Shown here in pieces: positions 1-7,695 of a stretch of DNA of 34,170 nt; position 1 is the first letter of the stretch; each line of letters begins with the position of its first letter. The DNA is from CAYXUG01 sp964468655 (GTDB lineage Bacteria; Fidelibacterota; Marinisomatia; Marinisomatales; CAYXUG01). Location: NCBI GenBank assembly GCA_964468655.1, contig CAYXUG010000016.1, positions 1 through 34,170 on the forward strand, in the 5' to 3' direction. A model generated the notes under the pieces. It made no database searches. It saw nothing but the letters and a program-made list of their open reading frames with translations, and had not been told where the DNA came from. A program made the translations under genes and the position numbers.

Positions 1-125
1 GGCTTCTTTAACTCTGCTATCTGTAAACCATGTCTATGGTAAGACACTAAATTCCCGACGGAAATAATGCGAATATGGTTTGACTTATATAACCTGTTAC
101 ACCTAACTTCGTCCCCCGAAATAAT
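1..125. other. Left-edge sequence with no supported gene
   Basis: No complete gene is visible here. An open frame without a start runs from 2 to a TAA at 65-67 and could be the last 21 residues of a plus-strand gene beginning left of the window; I do not recognise it. A short minus-strand frame is also open to the left edge. A weak promoter-like pair (TTGACT at 80-85, TAACTT at 104-109, 18 bp spacing) precedes mltG. Confidence 0.3.
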
Positions 126-1169
126 ATGGATAAGATACATTTCCTAAAGACTGAAAAATTAGCGGGCACATTCATATCATTTATTATATTGATTGGTGTG
201 TCATTTTATTCACTTGTGGTTTTCTGGCCCCTGCCTAAATTGGAAAAACCGGTGAGGGTGAAAATCGTAAAAGGTGAAACTGTATCTATGATCGCTTCTC
301 AGCTTGAAGACAAAAAAGTTATCGAAATGACCCAACCTTTTATTCTTGCTACCCAGATGATGGGTTACGATAAATCTATTAAGACGGGTATGAAGGATAT
401 TTATGAAGCCAAAACTTATTTTGGACTGATCAATAAGTTAGTACATGGTACACCCGTGTATCATAAAATTACAATTCGTGAAGGGTTTAATCTGGACGAA
501 TTGGCCAAAATACTTGAGGATAATTTGGGAGTTTCAACGGAAATATTTCTGAAAATATGTCAGAACAACACGAAAATTGAAGAATTAAATTTGGAAGTCA
601 ACTCTTTGGAAGGGTTTCTTTATCCGGAGACCTACTACCTCGAGTATGAAGAAGATCCTGAGACCATTGTTTATAAGATGACGGAACAATTTGTGAAGAA
701 TTTCGATTCCTCCATGATAAAAAGGACGGAACAAATGGGACTCACAATTCCTGAAGTAGTAACCCTGGCGTCAATCATTCAAGGCGAGGCGATTTATGAT
801 TCAGAGCGGGTAATCATCAGCGCTGTCTTTCACAACCGGCTTTCCCGGCGGATGAAGCTGGAAGCAGACCCAACCATTCAATATATTGTTGATGGTCCTC
901 CCAGAAGATTGCTGTATAAGGACTTAAAAATTGATTCACCTTTCAATACCTATCTTTACCATGGATTACCGCCTGGTCCTATTAACAGTCCTGACAAGGA
1001 ATCCCTGCTGGCAGCTTTGTATCCTGCTGAAGTGGATTATCTTTATTTTGTAGCAAATGGTAATGGGTATCATACTTTTTCAAAAACAAATGCAGAACAT
1101 TTGAAAGCAAAAAAAGAGTTTCAGAAAGTGAGAAGAATGCGACAACAAAAGAAAGAAACCAATGGCTAA
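126..1169 (+). CDS. mltG: Endolytic murein transglycosylase MltG (YceG-like)
   Basis: Inner-membrane lytic transglycosylase that cleaves nascent glycan strands and is thought to help end peptidoglycan chain elongation. The 347-residue protein has one N-terminal membrane segment (about residues 14-36), a small LysM-like region, and the YceG catalytic domain. Family landmarks are visible: ASIIQGEA at about 216-223, whose Glu aligns with the catalytic Glu of the E. coli ASIVEKET motif, then VFHNRL, EADPTIQY near 248, and GLPPGPINSP followed by YFVANGNGYHTF. Length is normal for the family. The ATG at 126 has no clear Shine-Dalgarno sequence. The 3' end overlaps the helicase start by 8 nt, so the two are probably co-translated. 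Confidence 0.95.
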   Translation: MDKIHFLKTEKLAGTFISFIILIGVSFYSLVVFWPLPKLEKPVRVKIVKGETVSMIASQLEDKKVIEMTQPFILATQMMGYDKSIKTGMKDIYEAKTYFGLINKLVHGTPVYHKITIREGFNLDELAKILEDNLGVSTEIFLKICQNNTKIEELNLEVNSLEGFLYPETYYLEYEEDPETIVYKMTEQFVKNFDSSMIKRTEQMGLTIPEVVTLASIIQGEAIYDSERVIISAVFHNRLSRRMKLEADPTIQYIVDGPPRRLLYKDLKIDSPFNTYLYHGLPPGPINSPDKESLLAALYPAEVDYLYFVANGNGYHTFSKTNAEHLKAKKEFQKVRRMRQQKKETNG

Positions 1170-3357
1170 GAAAAATTCACAAAAGTTTAATATAAATAAT
1201 TTAAATGGTGTCCAAAAAGAGGCAGTGGAAATGATTGATAAACCTGTTCTCATCTTTGCAGGAGCAGGTACAGGGAAGACCCGTGTGTTGACCCACAAAA
1301 TTGCATATTTAATTCACAAAAATCATTACGAACCCGAAAATATTCTCGCTCTTACCTTCACCAATAAAGCTGCGAAGGAAATGACTGAGAGGATTGAAGA
1401 ATTAATCGGTCAGTCGTCCCTGAGGTTGAATATGGGTACTTTTCATTCAAATTGCGCAAAATTATTGAGGTATGAAATTGGGTTGCTTGGAATTTCAGAG
1501 AATTTTGTTATTTATGATACCGATGACCAAAAGAAATTCCTGAAAGATATTATGGGTTTGCTTAAAATTCCGAAGGAGGAATATTCTCTCAATGTTATAC
1601 ACCGCCGAATCAGCTTACTGAAAAATCAAATGGTATTGCACAATAAAGCTGCAACCGACGCAAAATCTCCTTTGGATGAAATAGTTGCAAAGGTATATCC
1701 TGTTTACGATAAGGAACTGAAAGCTAACAATGCACTCGATTTTGATGATCTTTTGCTGTATCCCATAACCATTTTTAAGAAATACCCAAAGGTTCTCAAA
1801 AAATATCAGGAAAAATTTAAATATGTCCTAGTGGATGAATATCAGGATACCAATAAACCTCAATTTCAATTTGTGAATTATATTGCTAAGGGACACAAAC
1901 AGATATGTGTGGTGGGGGATGATGATCAGTCAATTTATGGATGGAGGGGTGCAGATGTTTCAAACATTCTGAAATTTGAAAAAGCATTCCCCGGGTGCGT
2001 AACATTCAAATTGGAGCAGAATTATCGATCTACAAGTACGATTTTATCCGCAGCATTTTCAGTTGTCAGGAATAATGCTTACCGGGCAGAAAAAAAGTTG
2101 TGGTGCGAGAGTCAAAATGGTGAAATGATCGGTGTCATGGAAACATATGATGAATTGGAGGAAGCAGAAGGCGTCCTGGAATTGCTTGAAAAGGAAATTC
2201 AAATGAATAAGAGGGGGTTCCGTGATTATGCCATTCTTTACCGGACGAATACACAAAGCAGATATTTTGAAGATGCGCTTCGAAGAAGGGGTATTCCTTA
2301 CAAAATTGTCGGAGGTATAAAATTTTATTCACGGAAAGAAGTTAAAGATCTGTTGGCTTATCTGCGTTTAATTATTAATCCCAATGATACTGTCAGTTTG
2401 AAACGGGTAATTAATTTCCCTCCGCGGGGTATTGGAATAAAGACCATCGATAAATGTAATTCGTACGGCAGAAAAAATCATATAACAATGTTTGAAGCAC
2501 TACTGTTTCCGGAAAAAATGGATTTAAAAGGAAAGCAGGCAGTAGGTTTTCACGAGTTTCACCAGATGATTAACAAATATAGAGACCTATTGGATAAACT
2601 AAGTGCTTCTGAAATTGCTTCCGTTTTGGTTGACGAGTTAGGACTGGTTTCTTACTTCAAGGAAGAAAAAACCCCCGAAGCTCTGGAACGATTGGAAAAT
2701 GTACACGAATTACTGAACAGTATTGAAGAATTTTGCAAACGGAATAGTAGTGCAGGTCTTAAAGATTTTCTTGAGGAAGTTTCATTATTAACAGACTTGG
2801 ATGAATGGGAAGATCGGTCAAACTCAGTAACATTAATGACACTGCACAGTTCTAAAGGACTGGAGTTTCCTGTTGTATTTATTGCTGGATTGGAAGATGG
2901 TCTTTTTCCTATTGCACGGTGCTTGGATGATCCTAAAGAGTTGGAAGAGGAAAGAAGGTTATTCTACGTTGGACTGACCAGGGCAAAAGAAAGGGCGTAT
3001 CTTCATTATTCAACAAACAGGCGTAAATCAAGTGGAATTGTTGGGTATGGAATTGCATCGAGATTTATTCATGAGATTCCCGGGGAATTTATCGAGAGGA
3101 TTAAATTTGAGTCTGCCGTAACAAGACAGTTGGTTAGAGAGGAAAAAACCGGAAAATATCAACTGAAACAGATAAGAACAGTCACGGCTTTCGATGATTT
3201 CATAAGAGGCGATAAAGTGGAACATAAATTGTTTGGAAGAGGGATGGTTCTTACTGTAGATGGTACAGGCGAGAATCAAAAGGTAACAGTCATGTTTCGG
3301 GGAAATATTCGAAAAAAGCTGATTGTTAAGTATGCCAAAATGAAAAAAATTGATTAG
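1162..3357 (+). CDS. pcrA: UvrD/PcrA-type superfamily 1A DNA helicase
   Basis: ATP-dependent 3'-5' DNA helicase of the UvrD/PcrA/Rep family, acting in repair and in clearing replication or recombination intermediates. Helicase motifs appear in order: Walker A GAGTGKT at 34-40, motif Ia LTFTNKAAKEM, Walker B VDEYQDTN near 225, GDDDQSIYGWRGAD near 253, LEQNYRS, TLHSSKGLEF, and TRAKERAY near 606. The 731-residue length is typical, and the C-terminal part (HKLFGRGMV) matches the small Tudor-like tail of PcrA/UvrD. Sequence alone does not separate PcrA from UvrD or Rep, so the symbol is provisional. Its ATG lies inside the end of mltG. Confidence 0.93.
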   Translation: MAKKNSQKFNINNLNGVQKEAVEMIDKPVLIFAGAGTGKTRVLTHKIAYLIHKNHYEPENILALTFTNKAAKEMTERIEELIGQSSLRLNMGTFHSNCAKLLRYEIGLLGISENFVIYDTDDQKKFLKDIMGLLKIPKEEYSLNVIHRRISLLKNQMVLHNKAATDAKSPLDEIVAKVYPVYDKELKANNALDFDDLLLYPITIFKKYPKVLKKYQEKFKYVLVDEYQDTNKPQFQFVNYIAKGHKQICVVGDDDQSIYGWRGADVSNILKFEKAFPGCVTFKLEQNYRSTSTILSAAFSVVRNNAYRAEKKLWCESQNGEMIGVMETYDELEEAEGVLELLEKEIQMNKRGFRDYAILYRTNTQSRYFEDALRRRGIPYKIVGGIKFYSRKEVKDLLAYLRLIINPNDTVSLKRVINFPPRGIGIKTIDKCNSYGRKNHITMFEALLFPEKMDLKGKQAVGFHEFHQMINKYRDLLDKLSASEIASVLVDELGLVSYFKEEKTPEALERLENVHELLNSIEEFCKRNSSAGLKDFLEEVSLLTDLDEWEDRSNSVTLMTLHSSKGLEFPVVFIAGLEDGLFPIARCLDDPKELEEERRLFYVGLTRAKERAYLHYSTNRRKSSGIVGYGIASRFIHEIPGEFIERIKFESAVTRQLVREEKTGKYQLKQIRTVTAFDDFIRGDKVEHKLFGRGMVLTVDGTGENQKVTVMFRGNIRKKLIVKYAKMKKID

Positions 3358-3372
3358 AATTAAAAAGTTCTG

Positions 3373-3399
3373 TTGTCAATAAAAAATAATTGTTAAAAT
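3373..3399 (+). promoter_or_regulatory. Possible fur promoter (-35 TTGTCA / -10 TAAAAT)
   Basis: TTGTCA at 3373-3378 and TAAAAT at 3394-3399 are separated by 15 bp, shorter than ideal. Transcription would start inside or just before the Fur-box-like palindrome, giving a very short leader. This rests on hexamer resemblance only. Confidence 0.3.
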
Positions 3400-3403
3400 C
3401 AAA

Positions 3404-3418
3404 TGAGAATGAGTCTCA
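3404..3418. promoter_or_regulatory. Fur-box-like 7-1-7 palindrome
   Basis: The sequence TGAGAAT-G-AGTCTCA forms a 7-1-7 inverted repeat with 6 of 7 arm positions paired. It resembles the Fur core TGATAAT-N-ATTATCA at 11 of 14 arm positions. It sits 3 bp before the ATG of the Fur-family gene. Fur autoregulation is well known; occupancy here would cover the transcription start or ribosome-binding region. The site is seen in the sequence; its function is inferred. Confidence 0.6.
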
Positions 3419-3421
3419 ATT

Positions 3422-3874
3422 ATGGTAATGAAAGAAGCTATCCTTAGAAAATGTAAGTCAGTAATAAAAAATGAGGGGTTAAAACTGACACCTCAGCGAA
3501 TGGCTGTATTTGAGGAGGTCTGTTCCAGCGACACACACCGTGAATCGGAAGAAATTTACATTGCCTTAAAGAATAAAAATAACAATGTTAGCCGGGCTAC
3601 CGTTTACAGGACGATGGATTTACTGTACGAACATAAGTTGGTCCAACGAATGGATATTGGTGATGGTAAATGGCGGTACGAACATTGGCTTGATTGTTCC
3701 CACCACGATCATATAATTTGCATCAGGTGCGGAGATATTGTCGAATTCACGAATAATAGGATTGAAAAGCTTCAAAAAGATATATGTGATACTTTTGACT
3801 ATGAGCTTATCCGGCATATTCATCAGCTTTTCGGATTTTGCAAAAATTGCAAGAAAATCGAAGAGAGTAAATAG
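3422..3874 (+). CDS. fur: Fur-family metal-responsive transcription regulator
   Basis: DNA-binding repressor of the Fur family, most likely sensing Fe(II). The 150-residue protein has an N-terminal winged helix (LTPQRMAVFEEV, then VSRATVYRTMDLL) and a metal-binding dimerisation domain with HHDH, CIRC (about residues 88-104) and a second CKNC pair near 140-143. These are the usual structural zinc and regulatory metal sites. Start choices are ATG 3422 or ATG 3428 two codons later; neither has a Shine-Dalgarno sequence, because a Fur-box-like palindrome fills that position. The iron permease gene follows after about 90 bp, supporting iron rather than zinc or peroxide sensing, though Zur or PerR cannot be excluded from sequence alone. 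Confidence 0.9.
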   Translation: MVMKEAILRKCKSVIKNEGLKLTPQRMAVFEEVCSSDTHRESEEIYIALKNKNNNVSRATVYRTMDLLYEHKLVQRMDIGDGKWRYEHWLDCSHHDHIICIRCGDIVEFTNNRIEKLQKDICDTFDYELIRHIHQLFGFCKNCKKIEESK

Positions 3875-3964
3875 TATCTGTCCAAAAATTTTCCTAATCT
3901 AAAGGTCAATTCCGACAATCCTATAAGGGTAACTGCATAATGAACAATTTTACAAACAGGGTAA

Positions 3965-4786
3965 ATGGCTGAATTTTTAATTACATTTCGTGAGGTACTG
4001 GAAGCAGTATTAATCATTGGAATTCTTTATTCTTTCCTCAACAAATCAGACCAGAACAGGTTAATCCCCTTTATCTGGCGTGGTGTGTGGAGTGCAGTTG
4101 CACTGAGTACGGTTTGTTCGGTGGTCTTTCAACTTGTTGCCGGCGGTTTTTCTGGCAGAGCAGAAGAAATCTTTGAAGGTGTGGTCATGATCCTCGCAGC
4201 GGTAATTCTGTCAACGATGATTGTCTGGATGGCGAGGAATAAGTCAGTCGCTCAGGACTTACAGGTAAAAGCACAAAAGATTATTGATGGGGAGAAAAAA
4301 GGCGGAATGGGAATCTTTCTGCTGTCTTTTTTAGCTGTTTTTCGCGAGGGGGCTGAAATTATTCTATTTTTATATGGGATCGCTATCAAACAGGGCGGAC
4401 TTTCATTTGTAATGTCCATTATGGGTGGAACGATTGCTGCTTCAATTGGTTATTTGATTTTTGTTCAAAGCAAAAAAGTTCCTCTAAAAACATTTTTTAA
4501 CATCAGTTCCATTGTACTCATTTTTATTGCCGGAGGTCTCATAGCCCACGGCATTCACGAATTCGAGGAAGCAGGGTTAATTCCCTATCACGGAGCGGTG
4601 TGGGATCTGAATCCAATGGTACATACGGATGGTTCGTTCCCACCGTTGCATGAGAAAGGATACATTGGCAGTATTGCAAAAGGATTATTCGGCTGGAATG
4701 GAAATCCCAGCAAAACGGAGGTTTTTGCATGGACATTTTCTATCGGTTTTATCGGTCTATTGTGGAAAAAGGCATCTCAACCTTAA
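3965..4786 (+). CDS. FTR1/EfeU-family high-affinity iron permease
   Basis: Polytopic inner-membrane protein of the FTR1/EfeU iron-lead transporter family. The two REXXE iron-binding motifs are present: REVLE at residues 9-13 and REGAE at about 127-131, each inside a hydrophobic helix, within roughly seven membrane segments. At 273 residues it is a normal EfeU-type permease. No EfeO or EfeB partner genes are adjacent, so electron and iron delivery partners are unknown. The ATG at 3965 is preceded by CAGGG at a suitable distance. Its position after a Fur-family gene suggests a small iron-homeostasis cluster; no second Fur box was seen directly upstream of it. Confidence 0.9.
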   Translation: MAEFLITFREVLEAVLIIGILYSFLNKSDQNRLIPFIWRGVWSAVALSTVCSVVFQLVAGGFSGRAEEIFEGVVMILAAVILSTMIVWMARNKSVAQDLQVKAQKIIDGEKKGGMGIFLLSFLAVFREGAEIILFLYGIAIKQGGLSFVMSIMGGTIAASIGYLIFVQSKKVPLKTFFNISSIVLIFIAGGLIAHGIHEFEEAGLIPYHGAVWDLNPMVHTDGSFPPLHEKGYIGSIAKGLFGWNGNPSKTEVFAWTFSIGFIGLLWKKASQP

Positions 4787-4796
4787 ACTGATTACT

Positions 4797-5675
4797 ATGA
4801 TATACCTCGGAAGAATATCATTCAAAAAATCCTTTGTATGCACTCTGTTCTTACTGCAGTTTTTACAACCTCGTGATTCATCCAATACCAAATTGTCTGA
4901 AGTTAATTTATTGGTCAGTGAGATTGCTGGGAATCAACTTGCTGAAGAAGTTTATTCCCATGTTTTTACTCAATTAATTAAAAACGGTGTACCGCCGGAT
5001 TATTTGAGAACTGTAATTGCCAATCCTGATATTCAGATAAAACCGGGCATTGTGGAAAGGTGGAATAAGCCCGCGGAACGTCTTACTTATGATCGTTACA
5101 GGAAAATATTTATCACCGATGACAGATTGAACAGAGGAGTAGAATTTTATAAAATAAATTTTGATTTGTTTCAAAAAGTATCCTCTTATTATAAGGTTGA
5201 TCCATTTTTAATTTTGAGCATTGTGGGTGTGGAATCCCGGTTTGGTGAAAATGCACAACAATATTCTGTCTTCAATGCACTGCACACCATCGCCCATGAA
5301 ATTCCGCGGAAGAAAAAATGGGTTCAAAAAGAATTAACAGCATTTCTGCGGCTTTGCTACAACAGTTCTTTGTCCACGTTTGACATTCGGGGTTCCTATG
5401 CCGGAGCTTTCGGAAACGGTCAGTTTATTCCATCCAGCTTTGAAGGATATGCGGTGGATTATGATAAAGATGGAACAGTTCATCCTTTTGAGTGGCCGGA
5501 TGTTTTCGCCAGTATTGCTAATTATCTGGGAAAAAATGGATATGAACCCAATAGCAGTAATTTCACTGAAGGATCAAAAAACTGGAAAGCAGTTCTTGCT
5601 TATAATCCTTCCGGAAATTATGCGAGAGTAGTCATTGAATTCCGAAACTTGCTAAAAGAAACCATTACCCCTTAA
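4797..5675 (+). CDS. MltB-like lytic murein transglycosylase
   Basis: Peptidoglycan lytic transglycosylase of the SLT_2/MltB family. The frame is open further upstream to an ATG at 4629, but that region lies inside the iron permease gene. I chose the ATG at 4797 because it starts just after the permease stop and gives a basic, hydrophobic N-terminus (SFKKSFVCTLFLLQFLQ) that looks like a signal or anchor. Family motifs: GVESRFGE with the probable catalytic Glu at about residue 146, GAFGNGQFIPSSF (MltB: GAMGxxQFxPSS), YAVDYDKDG and ANYLGKNGY. The 292-residue length fits MltB without its extra N-terminal region. No lipobox Cys is obvious. Its 3' end overlaps the convergent rtcB 3' end by 11 bp. 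Confidence 0.88.
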   Translation: MIYLGRISFKKSFVCTLFLLQFLQPRDSSNTKLSEVNLLVSEIAGNQLAEEVYSHVFTQLIKNGVPPDYLRTVIANPDIQIKPGIVERWNKPAERLTYDRYRKIFITDDRLNRGVEFYKINFDLFQKVSSYYKVDPFLILSIVGVESRFGENAQQYSVFNALHTIAHEIPRKKKWVQKELTAFLRLCYNSSLSTFDIRGSYAGAFGNGQFIPSSFEGYAVDYDKDGTVHPFEWPDVFASIANYLGKNGYEPNSSNFTEGSKNWKAVLAYNPSGNYARVVIEFRNLLKETITP

Positions 5676-7104
5676 TCACACCAATCGGTTTAAATCTCGC
5701 TACCTTCTTACTAATTCCCGCTTCATTCATTACATCCACAACGCTGGCAACATCTTTGTAGGCGTGAGGCATTTCTTCGGCAATGGTCCGTTTTCCCTGC
5801 GCCATTATTTCCACTCCCATTTTCCGCAGTTCTTCAATCATATTCATATCCCGACTCACTTTGCTGGACTTTTTCCGGCTCATCATTCTTCCGGCGCCGT
5901 GGCAGGATGAACCAAACGTTTCATTCATTGCTTTTTCTGTTCCCACTGTGAGGTAGGAATACCGTCCCATGTCGCCGGGGACCAGTACCGGCTGACCAAT
6001 GAACTTATATTTTTCGGGTAGTTCAGGATGCCCCGGACCAAATGCGCGGGTAGCACCTTTCCGGTGGACGCACACATCCAATGTTTCACCATCAACCTTA
6101 TGTTTTTCAAATTTTGCAATGTTGTGGCAGATGTCATAAATGAGCCGCATACCTAATTCTTCCCTTTTTAGATTCAGTGCTTTCAGAAATGCCTGTTCAG
6201 CGAGATGCTTAATGACTTGCCGGTTACAGAAAGCGAAATTGGCGGCAGCTCTCATGGCATATAAATATGCCTTCCCTTCAGGTGAACTGATAGGTGTACA
6301 GGCAAGCTGCCTGTCCGGAAGTTTGATGCCGTATTTTTCCACCGCTCTCTGCGTGGATTTCAGATAATCGGCACACACCTGATAACCGAGACCTCTTGAA
6401 CCGGTGTGGATGACGACGACAATCTGACCCGTGGTTAGATTCAAAACAGATGCAATATCATCATCATAAATTTCTTCTATATAATCAATTTCCAAAAAAT
6501 GGTTTCCCGAGCCGAGGGTACCGACCTGCCTGCACCCCCTTTTTTTTGCAGTGTCACTCACATAAGAAGGATCAGCGCTCTTGATGCATCCCCGTTCCTC
6601 GATATTTTCCACATCTTCCGGGTAACCGTATCCCATCGTTACTACTTCTTTTGCTCCATTCGACAGAATTTTATCCAGCGCTTTTTGAGATAAGTTGGAT
6701 ATAGCGCCGTGTGACCCAACACCTGTGGGAATATCCCGGAACAGTTGCGCCAGCAGGGGACGAATACGATTCTTTACATCATCGTGATGCAACTTTGTTG
6801 AAGCAATCCGCACGCCGCAGTTAATGTCGTAACCGACGCCACCGGGGGAAATGACACCTTCATTGGCCTCCATAGCCGCCACACCTCCGATTGGGAAACC
6901 GTACCCCCAGTGAATATCCGGCATGGCGAGGGAATATTTTACAATCCCCGGTAGATGTGCCACATTCTGCACCTGTTCCACGCAAGGGTCGTTTTCGATG
7001 TGGGAGAGCATTTCATTACTGGCATAAATCCGTCCCGGAACACGCATACCGCCGGTCTGCGGGACTTCCCAGAGGTGGGTGTCAATTTTGTTAAGGGTGG
7101 ACAT
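5665..7104 (-). CDS. rtcB: RNA-splicing ligase RtcB
   Basis: GTP- and Mn-dependent RNA ligase joining 2',3'-cyclic phosphate (or 3'-phosphate) ends to 5'-OH ends, used in RNA repair or tRNA splicing. At 479 residues it is close to the archaeal-type enzyme. Motifs: GGVGYDINCGVR with metal-ligand Cys at about residue 96, GTLGSGNHFLE, HTGSRGLG, HRKGATRAFGPGHPE, and CHGAGR with His at about 402, the position guanylylated in the family. The C-terminal IGVIKG matches the conserved Lys near the end of the Pyrococcus enzyme. It lies 50 bp downstream of archease on the same strand, the classic RtcB-activator pair. No RtcR or RtcA is present in the window. Confidence 0.97.
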   Translation of the reverse strand: MSTLNKIDTHLWEVPQTGGMRVPGRIYASNEMLSHIENDPCVEQVQNVAHLPGIVKYSLAMPDIHWGYGFPIGGVAAMEANEGVISPGGVGYDINCGVRIASTKLHHDDVKNRIRPLLAQLFRDIPTGVGSHGAISNLSQKALDKILSNGAKEVVTMGYGYPEDVENIEERGCIKSADPSYVSDTAKKRGCRQVGTLGSGNHFLEIDYIEEIYDDDIASVLNLTTGQIVVVIHTGSRGLGYQVCADYLKSTQRAVEKYGIKLPDRQLACTPISSPEGKAYLYAMRAAANFAFCNRQVIKHLAEQAFLKALNLKREELGMRLIYDICHNIAKFEKHKVDGETLDVCVHRKGATRAFGPGHPELPEKYKFIGQPVLVPGDMGRYSYLTVGTEKAMNETFGSSCHGAGRMMSRKKSSKVSRDMNMIEELRKMGVEIMAQGKRTIAEEMPHAYKDVASVVDVMNEAGISKKVARFKPIGVIKG

Positions 7105-7120
7105 CGTGTTGGAATTTAAT

Positions 7121-7146
7121 ATTGATTATTGACAATTGATTATTGA
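7121..7146. repeat. Short direct repeat between archease and rtcB
   Basis: Two perfect copies of the 12-mer ATTGATTATTGA (7121-7132 and 7135-7146) separated by CA fill part of the 50-bp archease-rtcB spacer, just ahead of rtcB. It is low-complexity AT sequence and no function can be assigned. Confidence 0.5.
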
Positions 7147-7154
7147 TAATCGTT

Positions 7155-7577
7155 TTATACATCAAAAATGATTTTTGTTATCCAGCCATCTTTATTTTGT
7201 TTTACTTCAAACTGGTGATAGGTGATTGCTTTTATTTCGGTGTGGTAAGTGTGTTTTGATAGATTAAGCGTTTCTCCCCAGGCATGGCAGGTGAACAGAT
7301 TTTTACTCTCATCATTTACATTGAATTTTGAATAAACGGTACTGTTTACATTAAACTGCTCCAGCAGTGCTTCAAGCCATGTGCGAAGTAATTCATTGGG
7401 ATTTTCTTGTTTAAGCTGGATTTTAAATTCTATTTTTGGTGCAATTTCTTCAGGATTGCAAATAATGTCAAAAAGTGCGAATCCCGCATTTTCCATCAAT
7501 TCAGTAAAAGAAGATCCGATGACTTCAATAGCGAGGTCAGCGGTATGGTCTAAAAGGGTGTAAGGTTTTGGATTCAT
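7155..7577 (-). CDS. Archease (RtcB activator)
   Basis: Small archease-family protein, known to promote RtcB guanylylation and multiple turnover. The 140-residue length is typical. The N-terminal LLDHTADLAIEV motif and the C-terminal WITKIIFDV hold the conserved acidic residues that bind metal in archease. It is the first gene of an archease-rtcB pair, which strongly supports the call. Its 5' flank (7594-7691) is a dispersed inverted-repeat element, so any private promoter would lie in or very close to that element; the alternative is read-through from the upstream beta-helix gene. Confidence 0.93.
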   Translation of the reverse strand: MNPKPYTLLDHTADLAIEVIGSSFTELMENAGFALFDIICNPEEIAPKIEFKIQLKQENPNELLRTWLEALLEQFNVNSTVYSKFNVNDESKNLFTCHAWGETLNLSKHTYHTEIKAITYHQFEVKQNKDGWITKIIFDV

Positions 7578-7593
7578 ATTAGGAATTCTTTTT

Positions 7594-7691
7594 TGTCATT
7601 CTGAATGAGCGAAGCGAAATGAAGAATCTTCTTATATTAACTTGTAAAGAAATATAGATCCTTCTCCAGCATTTGCGGGATCAGGATGACA
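7594..7691. repeat. Dispersed inverted-repeat element (TGTCATTCTGA type)
   Basis: The ends are TGTCATTCTGA (7594-7604) and TCAGGATGACA (7681-7691), inverted repeats with one mismatch. Just inside, GAAGAATCT and AGATCCTTC form a second inverted pair, so the element is two head-to-head half-units around an AT-rich centre. GTCATTCTGA-type repeats with a GCGAAGCGAA core are widely dispersed in FCB-group genomes. It fills the gap between the beta-helix gene end and the archease start and encodes no protein. Confidence 0.75.
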
Positions 7692-7695
7692 GTTA

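Noticed and set aside
4629..4796. Longer start for the lytic transglycosylase
   Set aside because: The extension lies fully inside the FTR1 permease gene, and the residues show no family similarity; the signal-like N-terminus begins at 4797.
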